Below, one piece after another: positions 18,162-27,695 of a DNA stretch of 64,000 nucleotides. A program made the translations under genes and the position numbers. Position 1 is the stretch's first letter; each line of letters starts with the position of its first letter. Under the pieces are notes generated by a model, which worked only from the letters and a program-made list of their open reading frames with translations, searched no databases and was not told where the DNA came from. Source of the stretch: Blastococcus sp. CPCC 205250 (GTDB lineage Bacteria; Actinomycetota; Actinomycetes; Mycobacteriales; Geodermatophilaceae); assembly GCF_019799925.1 (NCBI RefSeq), contig NZ_JABGCG010000003.1, forward strand, positions 310,001 through 374,000. The letters are read 5' to 3'.

Positions 18162-18509
18162 TCAGCTGAAGCTGTCACCGCAGGCGCACGAACCCGTGGC
18201 GTTCGGGTTGTCGATGGTGAAGCCCTGCTTCTCGATGGTGTCGACGAAGTCGATGACCGCGCCACCCAGGTACGGGCCGCTCATCCGGTCGACGATGACC
18301 TCGACGCCGCCGAAGTCGAACGTCTGGTCGCCGTCCATGAAGCGCTCGTCGAAGAAGAGCTGGTAGCGCAGACCCGAGCAACCGCCCGGCTGCACTGCGA
18401 TCCGCAGCCGCAGGTCGTCGCGGCCCTCCTGGTCGAGCAGCGCCTTGACCTTGCTGGCAGCCGTCTCGCTCAGGACGACGCCGGTCGCCGTGGTGTCCTG
18501 CACCGTCAT
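18162..18509 (-). CDS. erpA: A-type iron-sulfur cluster insertion protein
   Basis: The 115-residue protein is a HesB/IscA/ErpA family carrier that delivers Fe-S clusters to apoproteins. The three conserved cysteines are Cys44 (GGCSGLRY) and Cys108/Cys110 (SCACG). The internal ATG at 18509 is clear from GGGAGGA upstream and the family length. It is near genes for Fe-S users in this window (Rieske protein, lipA). The gene stands alone, between two convergent or divergent neighbours. Confidence 0.93.
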   Translation of the reverse strand: MTVQDTTATGVVLSETAASKVKALLDQEGRDDLRLRIAVQPGGCSGLRYQLFFDERFMDGDQTFDFGGVEVIVDRMSGPYLGGAVIDFVDTIEKQGFTIDNPNATGSCACGDSFS

Positions 18510-18654
18510 GTGTGTGTCCTCCCACGTCCGAGGGGTGCCAGATGCGGCAGGTCCCACAACTGGCCAACACCGCCGCAGCGGGTCCTCTTCCCACTGTACG
18601 GCGCCCGGCCGCGGCAGGCGGGGTACACGCAGGTCCCCACGTAGACTCGGCCGC

Positions 18655-19263
18655 GTGAAGCTCCGTCTGCCCGGCCGCCGCGACCGTGCCGAGGTCGTGC
18701 CCGACACGCCGTCCGACCTGAGCGCCGAGTTGGTCAAGGCCGCCGGCAAGGGGCGTCCCACGCCCCGGCGCAACGAGGCCCAGGCGCGCCGTCCCGGCCC
18801 GCCCCCGCCCCCGCCGGCCACCCGCAAGGAGGCCTACAAGCGGATGCGGGAGCAGCAGGCCGCCCGCCGCAGCAGCACCCGCGAGCGCATGGCGATGGGC
18901 GACGACTCCTACCTGCCCGCCCGTGACCGCGGCCCGGTCCGCAAGCTGGTGCGCGACGTCGTCGACGCCCGCCGCAACCTGGGCTCGTTCTTCCTGCCCG
19001 TCGCGGGGCTCATCCTCGTCGGCTACTTCATCCCGAACCCTGCAGTGCAGGGTTACACCGTGCTGGTGTGGATGGCGTACTTCCTGCTCTTCCTGGGCGA
19101 CGCCGTCGTCCTCGGCCGGCGCATCTCGAAGACGGTGCGCAGCCGCTTCCCCGACGGCCAGCACAAGACGCGGAGCCTGGTCTGGTACGGCATCAGCCGC
19201 TCCACGATGATCCGCCGCTGGCGCTTCCCGAAGCCCGAGGTCGCCGTCGGCGCCCAGGTGTAG
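18655..19263 (+). CDS. DUF3043 family membrane protein
   Basis: The 202-residue protein begins with a basic, Pro-rich cytoplasmic part containing RKEAYKRMREQQAARR, followed by two membrane helices (LGSFFLPVAGLILVGYFI and VLVWMAYFLLFLGDAVVL) and a basic C-terminus with VWYGISRSTMIRRWRFPKP. This matches DUF3043, an actinobacterial family of unknown role (Rv2206 in M. tuberculosis). TAGACT lies exactly 7 nt before the GTG at 18655, so a leaderless start is likely; upstream in-frame codons are not needed. Confidence 0.9.
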   Translation: MKLRLPGRRDRAEVVPDTPSDLSAELVKAAGKGRPTPRRNEAQARRPGPPPPPPATRKEAYKRMREQQAARRSSTRERMAMGDDSYLPARDRGPVRKLVRDVVDARRNLGSFFLPVAGLILVGYFIPNPAVQGYTVLVWMAYFLLFLGDAVVLGRRISKTVRSRFPDGQHKTRSLVWYGISRSTMIRRWRFPKPEVAVGAQV

Positions 19264-19287
19264 GTCCGCGCCGGGGCTCTTCCTGTA

Positions 19288-19317
19288 CCTGCGAGGGGTG
19301 CGGAGGCCGCGGTCCTC
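19288..19317. repeat. Degenerate copy of the hairpin element found at 37441-37489
   Basis: CCTGCGAGGGGTG (19288-19300) is identical to 37455-37467 and is followed by GGAGG...TCCTC, a degraded version of the second hairpin. It ends right at the TAGCGT promoter element of the aldo/keto reductase gene. Confidence 0.5.
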
Positions 19318-19331
19318 ATAGCGTGGGGCCC

Positions 19332-20315
19332 ATGGAGTACCGACGCCTCGGCCGTTCCGGCCTGACCATCTCCGAGATCGCCTACGGCAACTGGCTGACG
19401 CACGGCGGCCAGGTCGAGGAGGACGCCGCGCACGCCTGCGTCATGGCCGCCCTCGACGCCGGCATCACGACCTTCGACACCGCCGACGTGTACGCCGGCA
19501 CCCGCGCCGAGTCCGTGCTCGGCCGCGCGCTGGCCGGCCAGCGCCGCGAGGGCCTGGAGATCTTCACGAAGGTCTACTGGCCGACCGGTCCCGGCCGCAA
19601 CGACCGCGGGCTGTCCCGCAAGCACGTCACCGAGAGCTGCCACGCCTCGCTGCGGCGGCTGCAGACCGACTACCTCGACCTGTACCAGGCGCACCGGTAC
19701 GACCCGACCGTGCCGCTCGAGGAGACGATGACCGCCTTCGCCGACCTCGTCCGGCAGGGCAAGGTCCTCTACGTCGGCGTCTCGGAGTGGCGCGCCGACG
19801 AGATCGCTGCCGGCGCCGCCCTGGCCCGGGAGCTCGGCATCCAGCTGATCAGCAACCAGCCGCAGTACTCGATGCTGTGGCGGGTCATCGAGAGCGAGGT
19901 CGTGCCCACCTCCGAGAAGGAGGGGGTCGCGCAGATCGTCTGGTCGCCGCTGGCCCAGGGCGTGCTGACCGGCAAGTACCGCCCCGGCGAGCAGCCGCCC
20001 GAGGGAAGCCGCGGCGCGGACTCCGAGGTCGGCGGCTCGATGCGCGGTTTCCTACGCGACGACGTCCTCACCCGCGTGCAGGGGCTGCAGGCCGTCGCCG
20101 ACGACGTCGGCCTGTCGATGGCGCAGCTCGCGGTGGCCTGGGTGCTGCAGAACCAGAACGTCGCCGCCGCGATCATCGGCGCCAGCCGACCCGAGCAGGT
20201 CGCGCAGAACGTGGCCGCCGCGGGGGTGCGTCTGGACGACGACGTGCTGACCCGCATCGACGAGGTGCTCGGCGACGTCGTGGAGCGCGACCCCGCCAAG
20301 ACGATGCGGGGCTAG
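19332..20315 (+). CDS. Aldo/keto reductase (voltage-gated K+ channel beta-subunit type)
   Basis: The 327-residue (beta/alpha)8 NADPH-dependent oxidoreductase starts EYRRLGRSGLTISEIAYGNW. The catalytic Asp and Tyr are in FDTADVYAGT, the Lys in FTKVYW, and the His in YQAHRYD. SEWRADEI and the C-terminal IIGASRPEQV are typical of the KCNAB/YghZ group. The physiological substrate cannot be read from the sequence. TAGCGT lies 7 nt before the ATG. Its stop overlaps the stop of a convergent small gene within CTAG. Confidence 0.92.
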   Translation: MEYRRLGRSGLTISEIAYGNWLTHGGQVEEDAAHACVMAALDAGITTFDTADVYAGTRAESVLGRALAGQRREGLEIFTKVYWPTGPGRNDRGLSRKHVTESCHASLRRLQTDYLDLYQAHRYDPTVPLEETMTAFADLVRQGKVLYVGVSEWRADEIAAGAALARELGIQLISNQPQYSMLWRVIESEVVPTSEKEGVAQIVWSPLAQGVLTGKYRPGEQPPEGSRGADSEVGGSMRGFLRDDVLTRVQGLQAVADDVGLSMAQLAVAWVLQNQNVAAAIIGASRPEQVAQNVAAAGVRLDDDVLTRIDEVLGDVVERDPAKTMRG

Positions 20316-20521
20316 TTCGGGGCCAGCCGCATGGGCCCGTAGGCCCGGTTCTCGCCGTCGAACAGCGTGACGGCGGAGACGCCGCGGGCCAGCAGCTCAC
20401 GCCAGTGCTCGCCCAGCCACGACTCGGCGTCGCTCTGGTTCTCCGACGGCGGGGGCACCACACCCACCGACGCCGGGTCCACCGTCTCCCCCGCCGGGTC
20501 CTCCAGGCGCCACGTCCACAT
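20312..20521 (-). CDS. Small acidic conserved hypothetical protein (69 residues)
   Basis: The product starts MWTWRLEDPAGE and continues with ESWLGEHWRELLARGVSAVTLFDGENRAYGPM, a pattern I recognise as a small conserved actinobacterial protein of unknown function. TAGCCT lies exactly 7 nt upstream of the ATG, supporting this start and a leaderless transcript. The stop overlaps that of the convergent aldo/keto reductase gene. Confidence 0.8.
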   Translation of the reverse strand: MWTWRLEDPAGETVDPASVGVVPPPSENQSDAESWLGEHWRELLARGVSAVTLFDGENRAYGPMRLAPN

Positions 20522-20658
20522 GGGAGCGAGGCTAGACACCGGCCGGGCCCGGCGTCGGCGGCGCGGTCGCGACCCGCCTGTGACCGCCGCCCGGGTTACG
20601 GCCGGTACCGCCGGGGGCATGGAGGTGCATCGACCGCCCCCTCTGATCCGGAGCCCCG

Positions 20659-21099
20659 ATGACCGTCCCCTCCCCCACCGGCGCCTCGCGCGCGACGCCG
20701 CCGCCGCCCGCGACCGAGGACGCCTCGACCGGCGAGCTCATCGGCCGGCTGACCGAGCAGATCAGCACCCTCGTCCGCGACGAGGCCCGGCTGGCGCAGG
20801 CCGAGGTCACCCAGAAGGCCAAGCGTCTGGGGATCGGGGCGGGCCTGTTCGGCGGCGCCGGCCTGGTCGCGTTCTTCGGCCTCGCCGTCCTCATCAGCGC
20901 CATCGTCCTGGCGCTGGCCGAGTTCCTGCCGGCCTGGCTGGCTGCGCTGATCGTCGCCGTCGTCCTGTTCGCCGTCGCCGGTGTGCTGGCGCTGCTCGGC
21001 AAGAAGGACGTCCAGCAGGGCAGCCCGCCCGTCCCCACCCAGGCGATCGCCAGCACCAAGGCCGACATCGCCACCGTCAAGAAGGCTGCCTCCCGATGA
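20659..21099 (+). CDS. Phage-holin-superfamily (DUF1469-type) membrane protein
   Basis: The 146-residue protein has an N-terminal amphipathic helix (STGELIGRLTEQISTLVRDEARLAQAEV), two membrane helices (about 58-85 and 90-112), and a polar tail. Actinobacterial chromosomes carry this family together with DUF3618 and YihY genes as a housekeeping envelope set rather than as prophage lysis genes. GGAG lies 7 nt before the ATG. It overlaps the next gene as ATGA. Confidence 0.88.
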   Translation: MTVPSPTGASRATPPPPATEDASTGELIGRLTEQISTLVRDEARLAQAEVTQKAKRLGIGAGLFGGAGLVAFFGLAVLISAIVLALAEFLPAWLAALIVAVVLFAVAGVLALLGKKDVQQGSPPVPTQAIASTKADIATVKKAASR

Positions 21100-21530
21100 G
21101 CACTCCCTCCACCGGCCCCGCCGGCTCCACCGGCCCGGCCGACCCCAGCGATCCCGACGCCATCAAGGCCGAGATCGAGGAGACCCGCGCCCAGCTGGGT
21201 CGCACGGTCGACGAGCTCAGCTCGCGGCTCGACGTCCCCTCGCGCGCCAAGGAGGGCGCGGCGCGCGCCAAGGACACCGCCGTGGAGACGTACCGCGAGA
21301 GCCCGCCGGCGGTGATCGGCGCCGGCGCCGCGGTCGCCGGGCTGCTGGGGCTGCTCGTGTGGCGGCGCCGGACCCGTCCGCAGCGGCACGCCCGGCGCGA
21401 GGTGAAGCGGGAGGCCAAGCGCGCGGAGAAGGCACTGGCCGCGCGACGTGCCGCGACCGAGAAGATGGCCCGGAAGGCCGCGAAGAGGAGCGCCGCGGCA
21501 CAGAAGAAGGCCGCGAGGAGGACCAGATGA
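21096..21530 (+). CDS. DUF3618 family membrane protein
   Basis: The 144-residue protein has the DUF3618 signature IKAEIEETRAQLGRTVDELSSRLDVPSRAKEGAARA, then one membrane helix (AVIGAGAAVAGLLGLLVW) and a very basic Lys/Arg/Ala C-terminus. The function is unknown; the charged amphipathic helix may interact with the membrane or DNA. It is coupled on both sides by overlaps (ATGA at 21096, and 4 nt with the DUF4235 gene). Confidence 0.88.
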   Translation: MSTPSTGPAGSTGPADPSDPDAIKAEIEETRAQLGRTVDELSSRLDVPSRAKEGAARAKDTAVETYRESPPAVIGAGAAVAGLLGLLVWRRRTRPQRHARREVKREAKRAEKALAARRAATEKMARKAAKRSAAAQKKAARRTR

Positions 21531-21844
21531 GCAAGGCCGAGGTCGACAACGGCGAGGTCAGCCCGTCGAAGAAGAGCAAGGGCAGCAAGCTGCTCTACCG
21601 CCCGATCGGCCTCCTCGGCGGCATCGCCGCCGGATCGATCTCCGGCATCCTCTTCAAGCAGATCTGGAAGCTGGCCGCCAACGAGGACGACGCCCCCGGC
21701 GCGCTGCAGAGCGAGTACCGGATGCGCGAGGTCGTGCTCGCCGCCGCGCTCCAGGGCGCCATCTTCGCGGCGACCAAGGCCGCGATCGACCGGGCCGGCG
21801 CCCGCGGCTTCTTCCAGCTGACCGGAAGCTGGCCCGGCGACTGA
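21527..21844 (+). CDS. DUF4235 family membrane protein
   Basis: The 105-residue protein has a Ser/Lys-rich start, KLLYRPIGLLGGIAAGSISGILFKQIWKL (first helix) and VVLAAALQGAIFAATKAAIDRAGARGF (second helix), characteristic of DUF4235. The role is unknown. It overlaps DUF3618 by 4 nt and YihY by 1 nt, so all four genes are one translationally coupled operon. Confidence 0.88.
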   Translation: MSKAEVDNGEVSPSKKSKGSKLLYRPIGLLGGIAAGSISGILFKQIWKLAANEDDAPGALQSEYRMREVVLAAALQGAIFAATKAAIDRAGARGFFQLTGSWPGD

Positions 21845-22983
21845 TGACCGGCACCAGACCCCGCGAGAGCGCCGTCGACCGCATCCGCGAGCGCGTCGAG
21901 GAGAAGGCGGCCCGGCGTGCGGCGGCGGCGCGCGCGGCGGCGGAGCGGGCCGACAGCGACGACCCCGCGCCGGACCCCGCACGCCCGCCGGCGGGCTCGC
22001 CCACCCCGGAGACCCTGCCGGGGATGCACGCGGAGAAGCCCACGCAGATCCCGGCGCGCGGCTGGGAGCAGATCGTCAAGCGGGCGTGGGCCGAGCACAA
22101 CGCCGACAACATGCCGATCATCGCCGGCGGGGTGGCGTTCTTCGCCTTCCTCGCCATCTTCCCCGCGCTGATCGCGACCATCTCGATCTACGGGCTGGTC
22201 GCCTCCCCGGAGACCGTCGCCCAGCAGGTCGAGGACCTCTCGGCGCAGCTGCCCGACAGCGCGGCGGACCTCATCGGCGAGCAGCTGACCTCGATCACCC
22301 AGAACAGCGGCGGGGCGCTGTCGATCAGCCTGGCGATCTCGGTCCTCGGCGCGCTGTGGTCGGCGTCCGGCGGCACCGGCAACGTGATCACGGCGATCAA
22401 CCTCGCCTACGACGAGGTCGAGACCCGCAGCTTCGTCAAGCGCAAGGCCCTGGCGCTGGGCCTCACGCTCGGCGCCATCGTGTTCGTCCTGGTCACGTTC
22501 ACGCTGGTCGCAATCGTGCCGGCGGTCCTCGACGCCCTGCCCCTGGGCATCGTGGGGACGGTCCTCGCGCAGGTGGTCCGCTGGGGGCTGCTGCTCGGCG
22601 TCTTCGCCGGCTCGCTGGCCGTCCTGTACCGGGTGGCTCCCGACCGGGACGCACCGCGGATGCGGTGGGTGAGCCTCGGCGCCGTCGTCGTGACCCTGAT
22701 CTGGGCGCTGGTCAGCGTGGGGTTCAGCTTCTACGTCGGCAACTTCGGGTCCTACGACAAGACCTACGGCACCATCGCCGGCGTCATCGTCCTGATGCTG
22801 TGGCTGTACCTGACCTGCTACCTGGTGCTGCTCGGCGCCGAGATCAACTCCGAGGCCGAGCACCAGACCGCGCACGACACCACCGAGGGCGAGCCGGTCC
22901 CGATGGGCCAGCGCAACGCCACGATGGCCGACACGCTGCCCGACCCGCCGGTGCCGACGAAGGAGTCGCACCCCAAGCGTTAG
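21844..22983 (+). CDS. YihY/virulence-factor BrkB family membrane protein
   Basis: The 379-residue protein has a charged, Ala-rich cytoplasmic N-terminus (about 1-70) and six membrane helices with the family hallmarks NMPIIAGGVAFFAFLAIFPALIA, SASGGTGNVITAINLAYDE and GTIAGVIVLMLWLYLTCYLVLLGAEINSE. Its transport role is not settled; the name of ribonuclease BN for this family is wrong. It is the last gene of the operon and is followed by an imperfect hairpin. Confidence 0.93.
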   Translation: MTGTRPRESAVDRIRERVEEKAARRAAAARAAAERADSDDPAPDPARPPAGSPTPETLPGMHAEKPTQIPARGWEQIVKRAWAEHNADNMPIIAGGVAFFAFLAIFPALIATISIYGLVASPETVAQQVEDLSAQLPDSAADLIGEQLTSITQNSGGALSISLAISVLGALWSASGGTGNVITAINLAYDEVETRSFVKRKALALGLTLGAIVFVLVTFTLVAIVPAVLDALPLGIVGTVLAQVVRWGLLLGVFAGSLAVLYRVAPDRDAPRMRWVSLGAVVVTLIWALVSVGFSFYVGNFGSYDKTYGTIAGVIVLMLWLYLTCYLVLLGAEINSEAEHQTAHDTTEGEPVPMGQRNATMADTLPDPPVPTKESHPKR

Positions 22984-23034
22984 GTCCCGTCCTCGCCACC
23001 GCTCGCACGTTCGGGGCGGTGGCCTGGACGGGCC
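22984..23034. terminator. Imperfect hairpin with a repeat-family loop
   Basis: GCCACCGC (22995-23002) pairs with GCGGTGGC (23016-23023), and GTCC/GGAC extend the stem outside small bulges. The loop segment CGCACGTTCGGGG (23004-23016) is the exact reverse complement of 37757-37769 in the leuS terminator. It lies between the convergent YihY and gcvT genes. Confidence 0.6.
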
Positions 23035-24153
23035 TCAGCGGACGTGGGACTCCACGAACGGCGGCCGCACCGCGGTCACCGGCTGGGGCCGGCCGCGGAC
23101 GTCGACGGCCAGCTCGGCGCCGTCGGCGACGCCCGCCCCGGTGTCGAGGAGGGCCAGGGCGATCCCGGTGCGCAGGGACGGCGAGAACGTGCCGCTGGTG
23201 ACCTCGCCGACGCGCTCCCCCGCGGCGTCCAGCACGGCCATCCCCGGACGGGGGATCCCCCGCCCGGCCGCGCGCAGCCCCCACAGCAGGCGGGCCGGGC
23301 CCGCCTCGCGCTCGGCGAGGAGTGCCTCCCGGCCCCAGAACGCCGGCTTGCGCCAGCCGACGGCCCATCCGCTGCGCGCCTGGTTCGGCGTGATCCCCCG
23401 CGACAGCTCGTGCCCGTGCAGGGGGTACCCCATCTCGGTGCGCAGGGTGTCGCGCGCGCCCAGCCCGCACAGCCGCAGGCCCTCGTCCTGCCCGGCGGCC
23501 ACCAGCTGGTCCCACAGCTCACCGGCCTGTTCGGCGGCCACCAGCAGCTCGTAGCCGTGCTCGCCGGTGTAGCCCGTGCGGCACACCGTCACCTCGGTGT
23601 CGCCACCGCCCACACCCGTCACGAAGGACATGTAGGACAGCTCGCCGGGCAGGCCGAGCAGCGACAGCACCTGAGGTGAGCGGGGGCCCTGGACGGCGAG
23701 GACGGCGACCTCGGCGTGCCGGTCGGTGACCGTGACCCCCGCGGGCGCGGCGTCGGCCAGCCGGGCGATCACCTCGGCGGCGTTGGCGGCGTTGGGCACG
23801 AGGAGGACGTCGTCCTCGCCGTGCAGGTAGACGATGAGGTCGTCGACCACCCCGCCGGCCTGCGGCTCGCCGTCCGGGACGCAGCACAGCGTGTACTGCG
23901 CCTGGCCCGGCCCGATGCGGCCGAGGTCGTTGGTCAGGCAGGTGTCGACGAACGCCGCCGCCCCCGGGCCCCGGACCGTGGCCGTGCCCAGGTGCGAGAC
24001 GTCGAAGAGACCGACGCCCTCCCGGACGGCGGCGTGCTCGGCGAGGACGCCACCACCGGCGTACTCGATGGGCATCGACCAGCCCCCGAAGTCGGCCAGC
24101 TTTGCGCCGGCGGCGACATGCCGCTCGTGCAGGGGGGACCTCGAGGCGCTCAC
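23035..24153 (-). CDS. gcvT: Glycine cleavage system T protein (aminomethyltransferase)
   Basis: GcvT releases ammonia from the lipoamide-bound aminomethyl group and forms 5,10-methylene-THF. The 372-residue sequence has [23 protein letters not shown] and the folate-site [11 protein letters not shown] and [21 protein letters not shown]. The length is normal. The GTG at 24153 lies 7 nt after TAGCGT, suggesting a leaderless start; another GTG at 24162 is possible. gcvP and gcvH are not in the window. Confidence 0.94.
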   Translation of the reverse strand: MSASRSPLHERHVAAGAKLADFGGWSMPIEYAGGGVLAEHAAVREGVGLFDVSHLGTATVRGPGAAAFVDTCLTNDLGRIGPGQAQYTLCCVPDGEPQAGGVVDDLIVYLHGEDDVLLVPNAANAAEVIARLADAAPAGVTVTDRHAEVAVLAVQGPRSPQVLSLLGLPGELSYMSFVTGVGGGDTEVTVCRTGYTGEHGYELLVAAEQAGELWDQLVAAGQDEGLRLCGLGARDTLRTEMGYPLHGHELSRGITPNQARSGWAVGWRKPAFWGREALLAEREAGPARLLWGLRAAGRGIPRPGMAVLDAAGERVGEVTSGTFSPSLRTGIALALLDTGAGVADGAELAVDVRGRPQPVTAVRPPFVESHVR

Positions 24154-24245
24154 GAGGTGCACGCTAACGCGGCCCCGCTGCCGGGTCCCGGGGCGAGCTC
24201 GCGAGCCTCGGGGGGCAGCGGGGAGCTGTCACTAAGCTGTCCTGC

Positions 24246-25754
24246 GTGCCGCCGACGATCACCGCCACCGACCGCCCCATCGAGAAGGTCCCCGGGGACG
24301 CCGTCGTCGTCGGTGTGGGCCGCGGCCCCTCCGGGCTGCTGCCCACGCCCGGCGCCGAGGCCGTGGACCGCCTGCTCGGCGGCCGCCTCCTGCCCGCACT
24401 GGCCGACCTCGGTGCGCGCGGCGGCGAGGACGAGGTCACCCGGGTGGCCACCCTGGGCCAGGCGCCCTTCCCGGTCGTGGCCGCGGCCGGTCTCGGCGCG
24501 CCCGACGCCGAGGGCCGCTACGCGCCGGAGGCGCTGCGCCGGGCCGCCGGTGCGGCCAGCCGCGCGCTGAACGGCCGTCGCGCCGTCGTCAGCCTGCTGG
24601 CCGCCGTCGGCGGGACGCCGGACGCCGAGCGGCTGCACGCCGTCGGCGAGGGGGCGCTGCTGGGCGCCTACGAGTTCACCGCCTACCGCTCCGACCTGCC
24701 CGCCGACCGGCCGACGCCGCCGCGCGAGTACACGGTCGTCGTCCCCGACGCCGGCGAGGCCAAGGCGCCGCTGGCCCGCGTGCGCGCCGTCGCCGCGGCG
24801 ATCGACCTGGCGCGCGACCTGGTCAACACCCCGCCCAACGACCTCTTCCCCGCCGAGCTCGCCGCCCGGGGCGCCGCCGCGGGCAAGCGGGCCGGGCTGT
24901 CGGTCGAGGTGCTGGACGAGGCCGCGCTGGCCTCCGGCGGCTACGGCGGCATCCTCGCCGTCGGCGGCGGCTCCACCCGCGGGCCGCGGCTGCTGCGGCT
25001 GACCTACAAGGGGCGCCGGGCCCGCCGGAAGGTCGCGCTGGTCGGCAAGGGCATCACCTTCGACAGCGGCGGCCTGTCCATCAAGCCCGCGGCCAACATG
25101 CACCACATGACCAGCGACATGGCCGGGGCAGCTGCGGTGATCGCCACCGTCTGCCTGGTCGCCGAGCTCGGCCTGCCGGTCGAGCTGACCGCCACCGTGC
25201 CAATGGCCGAGAACCTGCCCAGCGGCACCGCGTACCGCCCGGGCGACGTCCTCACCTTCCGCAACGGCCGCAAGGTGGAGATCACCAACACCGACGCCGA
25301 GGGGCGCCTGATCCTGGCCGACGCCATCGTGCGGGCGGCCGAGGACTCCCCCGACCTGCTGATCGAGACCTCCACGCTGACCGGCGCCCAGCTCGTCGCG
25401 CTCGGCAGCCGCACCGCCGGCGTCATGGGCAGCGACGAGCTGCGCGACGCCGTGGTGACCGCCAGCCGGCGCAGCGGCGAGCCCATGTGGGCCATGCCGA
25501 TGCCGCAGGAGCTGCGCAAGGGCATCGACTCGCCCATCGCGGACATGGTCAACGCCAACGCCGACCGGATGGGCGGCATGCTCGTCGCGGCACACTTCCT
25601 CGGCGAGTTCGTGCCGGCGGGCCTGCCGTGGGCGCACATCGACATCGCCGGGCCCAGCTACAACGCCGGCTCGCCGTGGGGCTACACGCCCAAGGGCGGC
25701 ACCGGCGTCCCGGTGCGGACCCTGCTGGCCACCATCGAGGACGCGATCGCCTAG
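24246..25754 (+). CDS. pepA: Leucyl aminopeptidase (M17)
   Basis: M17 aminopeptidases remove N-terminal residues using two metal ions and work as hexamers. The 502-residue protein has the metal-binding and catalytic stretches GKGITFDSGGLSIKP and NTDAEGRLILAD, and an N-terminal regulatory domain. TAAGCT lies 7 nt before the GTG start, so the message is probably leaderless. The stop overlaps the stop of the convergent 116-residue gene within CTAG. Confidence 0.95.
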   Translation: MPPTITATDRPIEKVPGDAVVVGVGRGPSGLLPTPGAEAVDRLLGGRLLPALADLGARGGEDEVTRVATLGQAPFPVVAAAGLGAPDAEGRYAPEALRRAAGAASRALNGRRAVVSLLAAVGGTPDAERLHAVGEGALLGAYEFTAYRSDLPADRPTPPREYTVVVPDAGEAKAPLARVRAVAAAIDLARDLVNTPPNDLFPAELAARGAAAGKRAGLSVEVLDEAALASGGYGGILAVGGGSTRGPRLLRLTYKGRRARRKVALVGKGITFDSGGLSIKPAANMHHMTSDMAGAAAVIATVCLVAELGLPVELTATVPMAENLPSGTAYRPGDVLTFRNGRKVEITNTDAEGRLILADAIVRAAEDSPDLLIETSTLTGAQLVALGSRTAGVMGSDELRDAVVTASRRSGEPMWAMPMPQELRKGIDSPIADMVNANADRMGGMLVAAHFLGEFVPAGLPWAHIDIAGPSYNAGSPWGYTPKGGTGVPVRTLLATIEDAIA

Positions 25755-26101
25755 AGCCGCTTCTGCTGGCGGGCGCTCCAGTCGCGCATCCGCTGCGGGT
25801 AGCCGGTGACCTGGGCGTCGTAGACGGGGATGGCCAGGTCACGCGACAGCTTGCGGGCGACGTCGGGGCCGTCGATGCGCCGGCGGGTCCACTCCCCGTC
25901 GGCGGCCACGAGCAGGATCGTCGTCTCGGTGACGGCGGTGCGGGGCTCGACGTAGCCCTCGACGCCGCGGCGGGTGGCCACGAACTGCTCGAGGTGGCTG
26001 AGGTCGGCGCGGACCGAGCCGCGGTCGAGCGTGCCCCGCCGGTCCCCGCCCGAGGAGGCCCCGCCTCCCCGCCTGCCGCGCAGCCGGCCGAACAGCCCCA
26101 T
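25751..26101 (-). CDS. Conserved actinobacterial protein between pepA and lpdA
   Basis: The 116-residue product begins [16 protein letters not shown], a basic Gly-rich tail, followed by a compact domain with [40 protein letters not shown] and a C-terminal [18 protein letters not shown]. Such proteins are common next to lpdA/pepA in actinobacteria; the function is unknown to me. GGAGG lies about 9 nt before the ATG. It is convergent with pepA and divergent from lpdA. Confidence 0.85.
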   Translation of the reverse strand: MGLFGRLRGRRGGGASSGGDRRGTLDRGSVRADLSHLEQFVATRRGVEGYVEPRTAVTETTILLVAADGEWTRRRIDGPDVARKLSRDLAIPVYDAQVTGYPQRMRDWSARQQKRL

Positions 26102-26256
26102 CGCGCCGCCTCCGATCGCTGGTCCCCGGGTGTGTCCGAGGACGCCCGAGGACACCAACGGGGTGCCCGGCTCCGCCGTTCCCGGAGTGGCAGGATGGGT
26201 GCCGACCATCCCCCGTCAGAGCGACCCGGGGGCCGCAGGAACTCGAGGAGCCACTC

Positions 26257-27636
26257 GTGAGCGCACCCACCTCCCCCGCCGACCTGGTCATCCTCGGCGG
26301 TGGCTCGGGTGGCTACGCCGCCGCGCTGCGCGGAGCAGAGCTCGGCCTGTCCGTCGTGCTGATCGAGAAGGACAAGGTCGGCGGCACCTGCCTGCACCGC
26401 GGCTGCATCCCCACCAAGGCCCTCCTGCACGCCGGCGAGGTCGCCGACCTGGCCCGCGAGGGCGAGCAGTTCGGCGTGAAGACGTCGCTGGCCGGCATCG
26501 ACATGGACGGCGTCAACTCCTACAAGGACGGCGTCATCGCCAAGCTCTACAAGGGGCTGCAGGGCCTCATCAAGAGCCGCAAGATCACCTACGTGGAGGG
26601 CGAGGGCCGGCTGGCCTCCCCGACGTCGGTCACGGTGAACGGCGAGACCTACGAGGGCAGGCACGTGCTGCTGGCCACCGGCTCCTACGCCCGTTCGCTG
26701 CCCGGCCTCGAGGTCGACGGCACGCGCGTCATCACCAGCGACCACGCGCTGACCCTCGACCGGGTGCCCGCCTCGGCGATCATCCTCGGCGGCGGCGTCA
26801 TCGGCTGCGAGTTCGCCAGCGCCTGGAAGTCCTTCGGCGTCGACGTGACCATCGTCGAGGCGCTGCCGCACCTGGTGCCGCTGGAGGACGAGTCGTCCTC
26901 CAAGCTCCTCGAGCGCGCCTTCCGCCGCCGCAAGATCGCCTTCGAGCTGGGCAGCCGCTTCTCCGGCGTCCAGAACACCGAGAACGGCGTCAAGGTCTCG
27001 CTGGAGAACGGCAAGGAGATCGAGGCCGAACTGCTCCTGGTGGCCGTCGGCCGCGGCCCGGTGAGCCAGGGCCTGGGCTACGAGGAGGCCGGCGTCTCCA
27101 TGGAGCGCGGTTACGTCCTCGTCGACGAGTACTGCCGCACCAGCGTGCCGACCATCTCCGCCGTCGGCGACCTCATCCCCACCCTGCAGCTGGCCCACGT
27201 CGGCTTCGGCGAGGGCATCCTCGTCGCCGAGCGGGTGGCCGGGCTCAACCCGGCGCCGATCGACTACGCCGGCGTCCCGCGGATCACCTACTCCGACCCC
27301 GAGGTCGCCTCCGTCGGGCTCACCGAGGCGCAGGCCAAGGAGCGCTACGGCGAGATCAAGACCCTCACCTACGACCTCGGCGGCAACGGCCGCAGCCAGA
27401 TCCTCAAGACCTCCGGTGCGGTCAAGCTGATCCAGGCCGTCGACGGCCCCGTCATCGGCGTCCACATGGTCGGCAGCCGGGTCGGCGAGCTCATCGCCGA
27501 GGCGCAGCTCATCTACAACTGGGAGGCCGAGGCCGACGACGTCGCCAGCCTCATCCACCCGCACCCGACCCAGAGCGAGGCCCTCGGCGAGGCGCACCTG
27601 GCGCTGGCCGGCAAGCCGCTGCACGTGCACGGCTGA
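26257..27636 (+). CDS. lpdA: Dihydrolipoyl dehydrogenase (E3)
   Basis: E3 reoxidises dihydrolipoamide on E2 and GcvH with FAD and NAD+. The 459-residue protein has the FAD-binding [17 protein letters not shown], the redox disulfide Cys45/Cys50 ([17 protein letters not shown]), the NAD-binding [13 protein letters not shown] and the C-terminal active-site [15 protein letters not shown] lies 7 nt before the GTG start. It precedes the E2 gene by 59 nt, so they probably share a transcript. Confidence 0.96.
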   Translation: MSAPTSPADLVILGGGSGGYAAALRGAELGLSVVLIEKDKVGGTCLHRGCIPTKALLHAGEVADLAREGEQFGVKTSLAGIDMDGVNSYKDGVIAKLYKGLQGLIKSRKITYVEGEGRLASPTSVTVNGETYEGRHVLLATGSYARSLPGLEVDGTRVITSDHALTLDRVPASAIILGGGVIGCEFASAWKSFGVDVTIVEALPHLVPLEDESSSKLLERAFRRRKIAFELGSRFSGVQNTENGVKVSLENGKEIEAELLLVAVGRGPVSQGLGYEEAGVSMERGYVLVDEYCRTSVPTISAVGDLIPTLQLAHVGFGEGILVAERVAGLNPAPIDYAGVPRITYSDPEVASVGLTEAQAKERYGEIKTLTYDLGGNGRSQILKTSGAVKLIQAVDGPVIGVHMVGSRVGELIAEAQLIYNWEAEADDVASLIHPHPTQSEALGEAHLALAGKPLHVHG

Positions 27637-27695
27637 CCCCGCACCCTCCCCCTCCCAGCGCCACCACAGCGTCCCCACAGAAGGAGCCCGCACCG

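Noticed and set aside
20659..21099. Holin-like gene as evidence of a prophage
   Set aside because: It is part of a coupled operon with DUF3618, DUF4235 and YihY genes and no phage structural, integrase or lysin gene is near.
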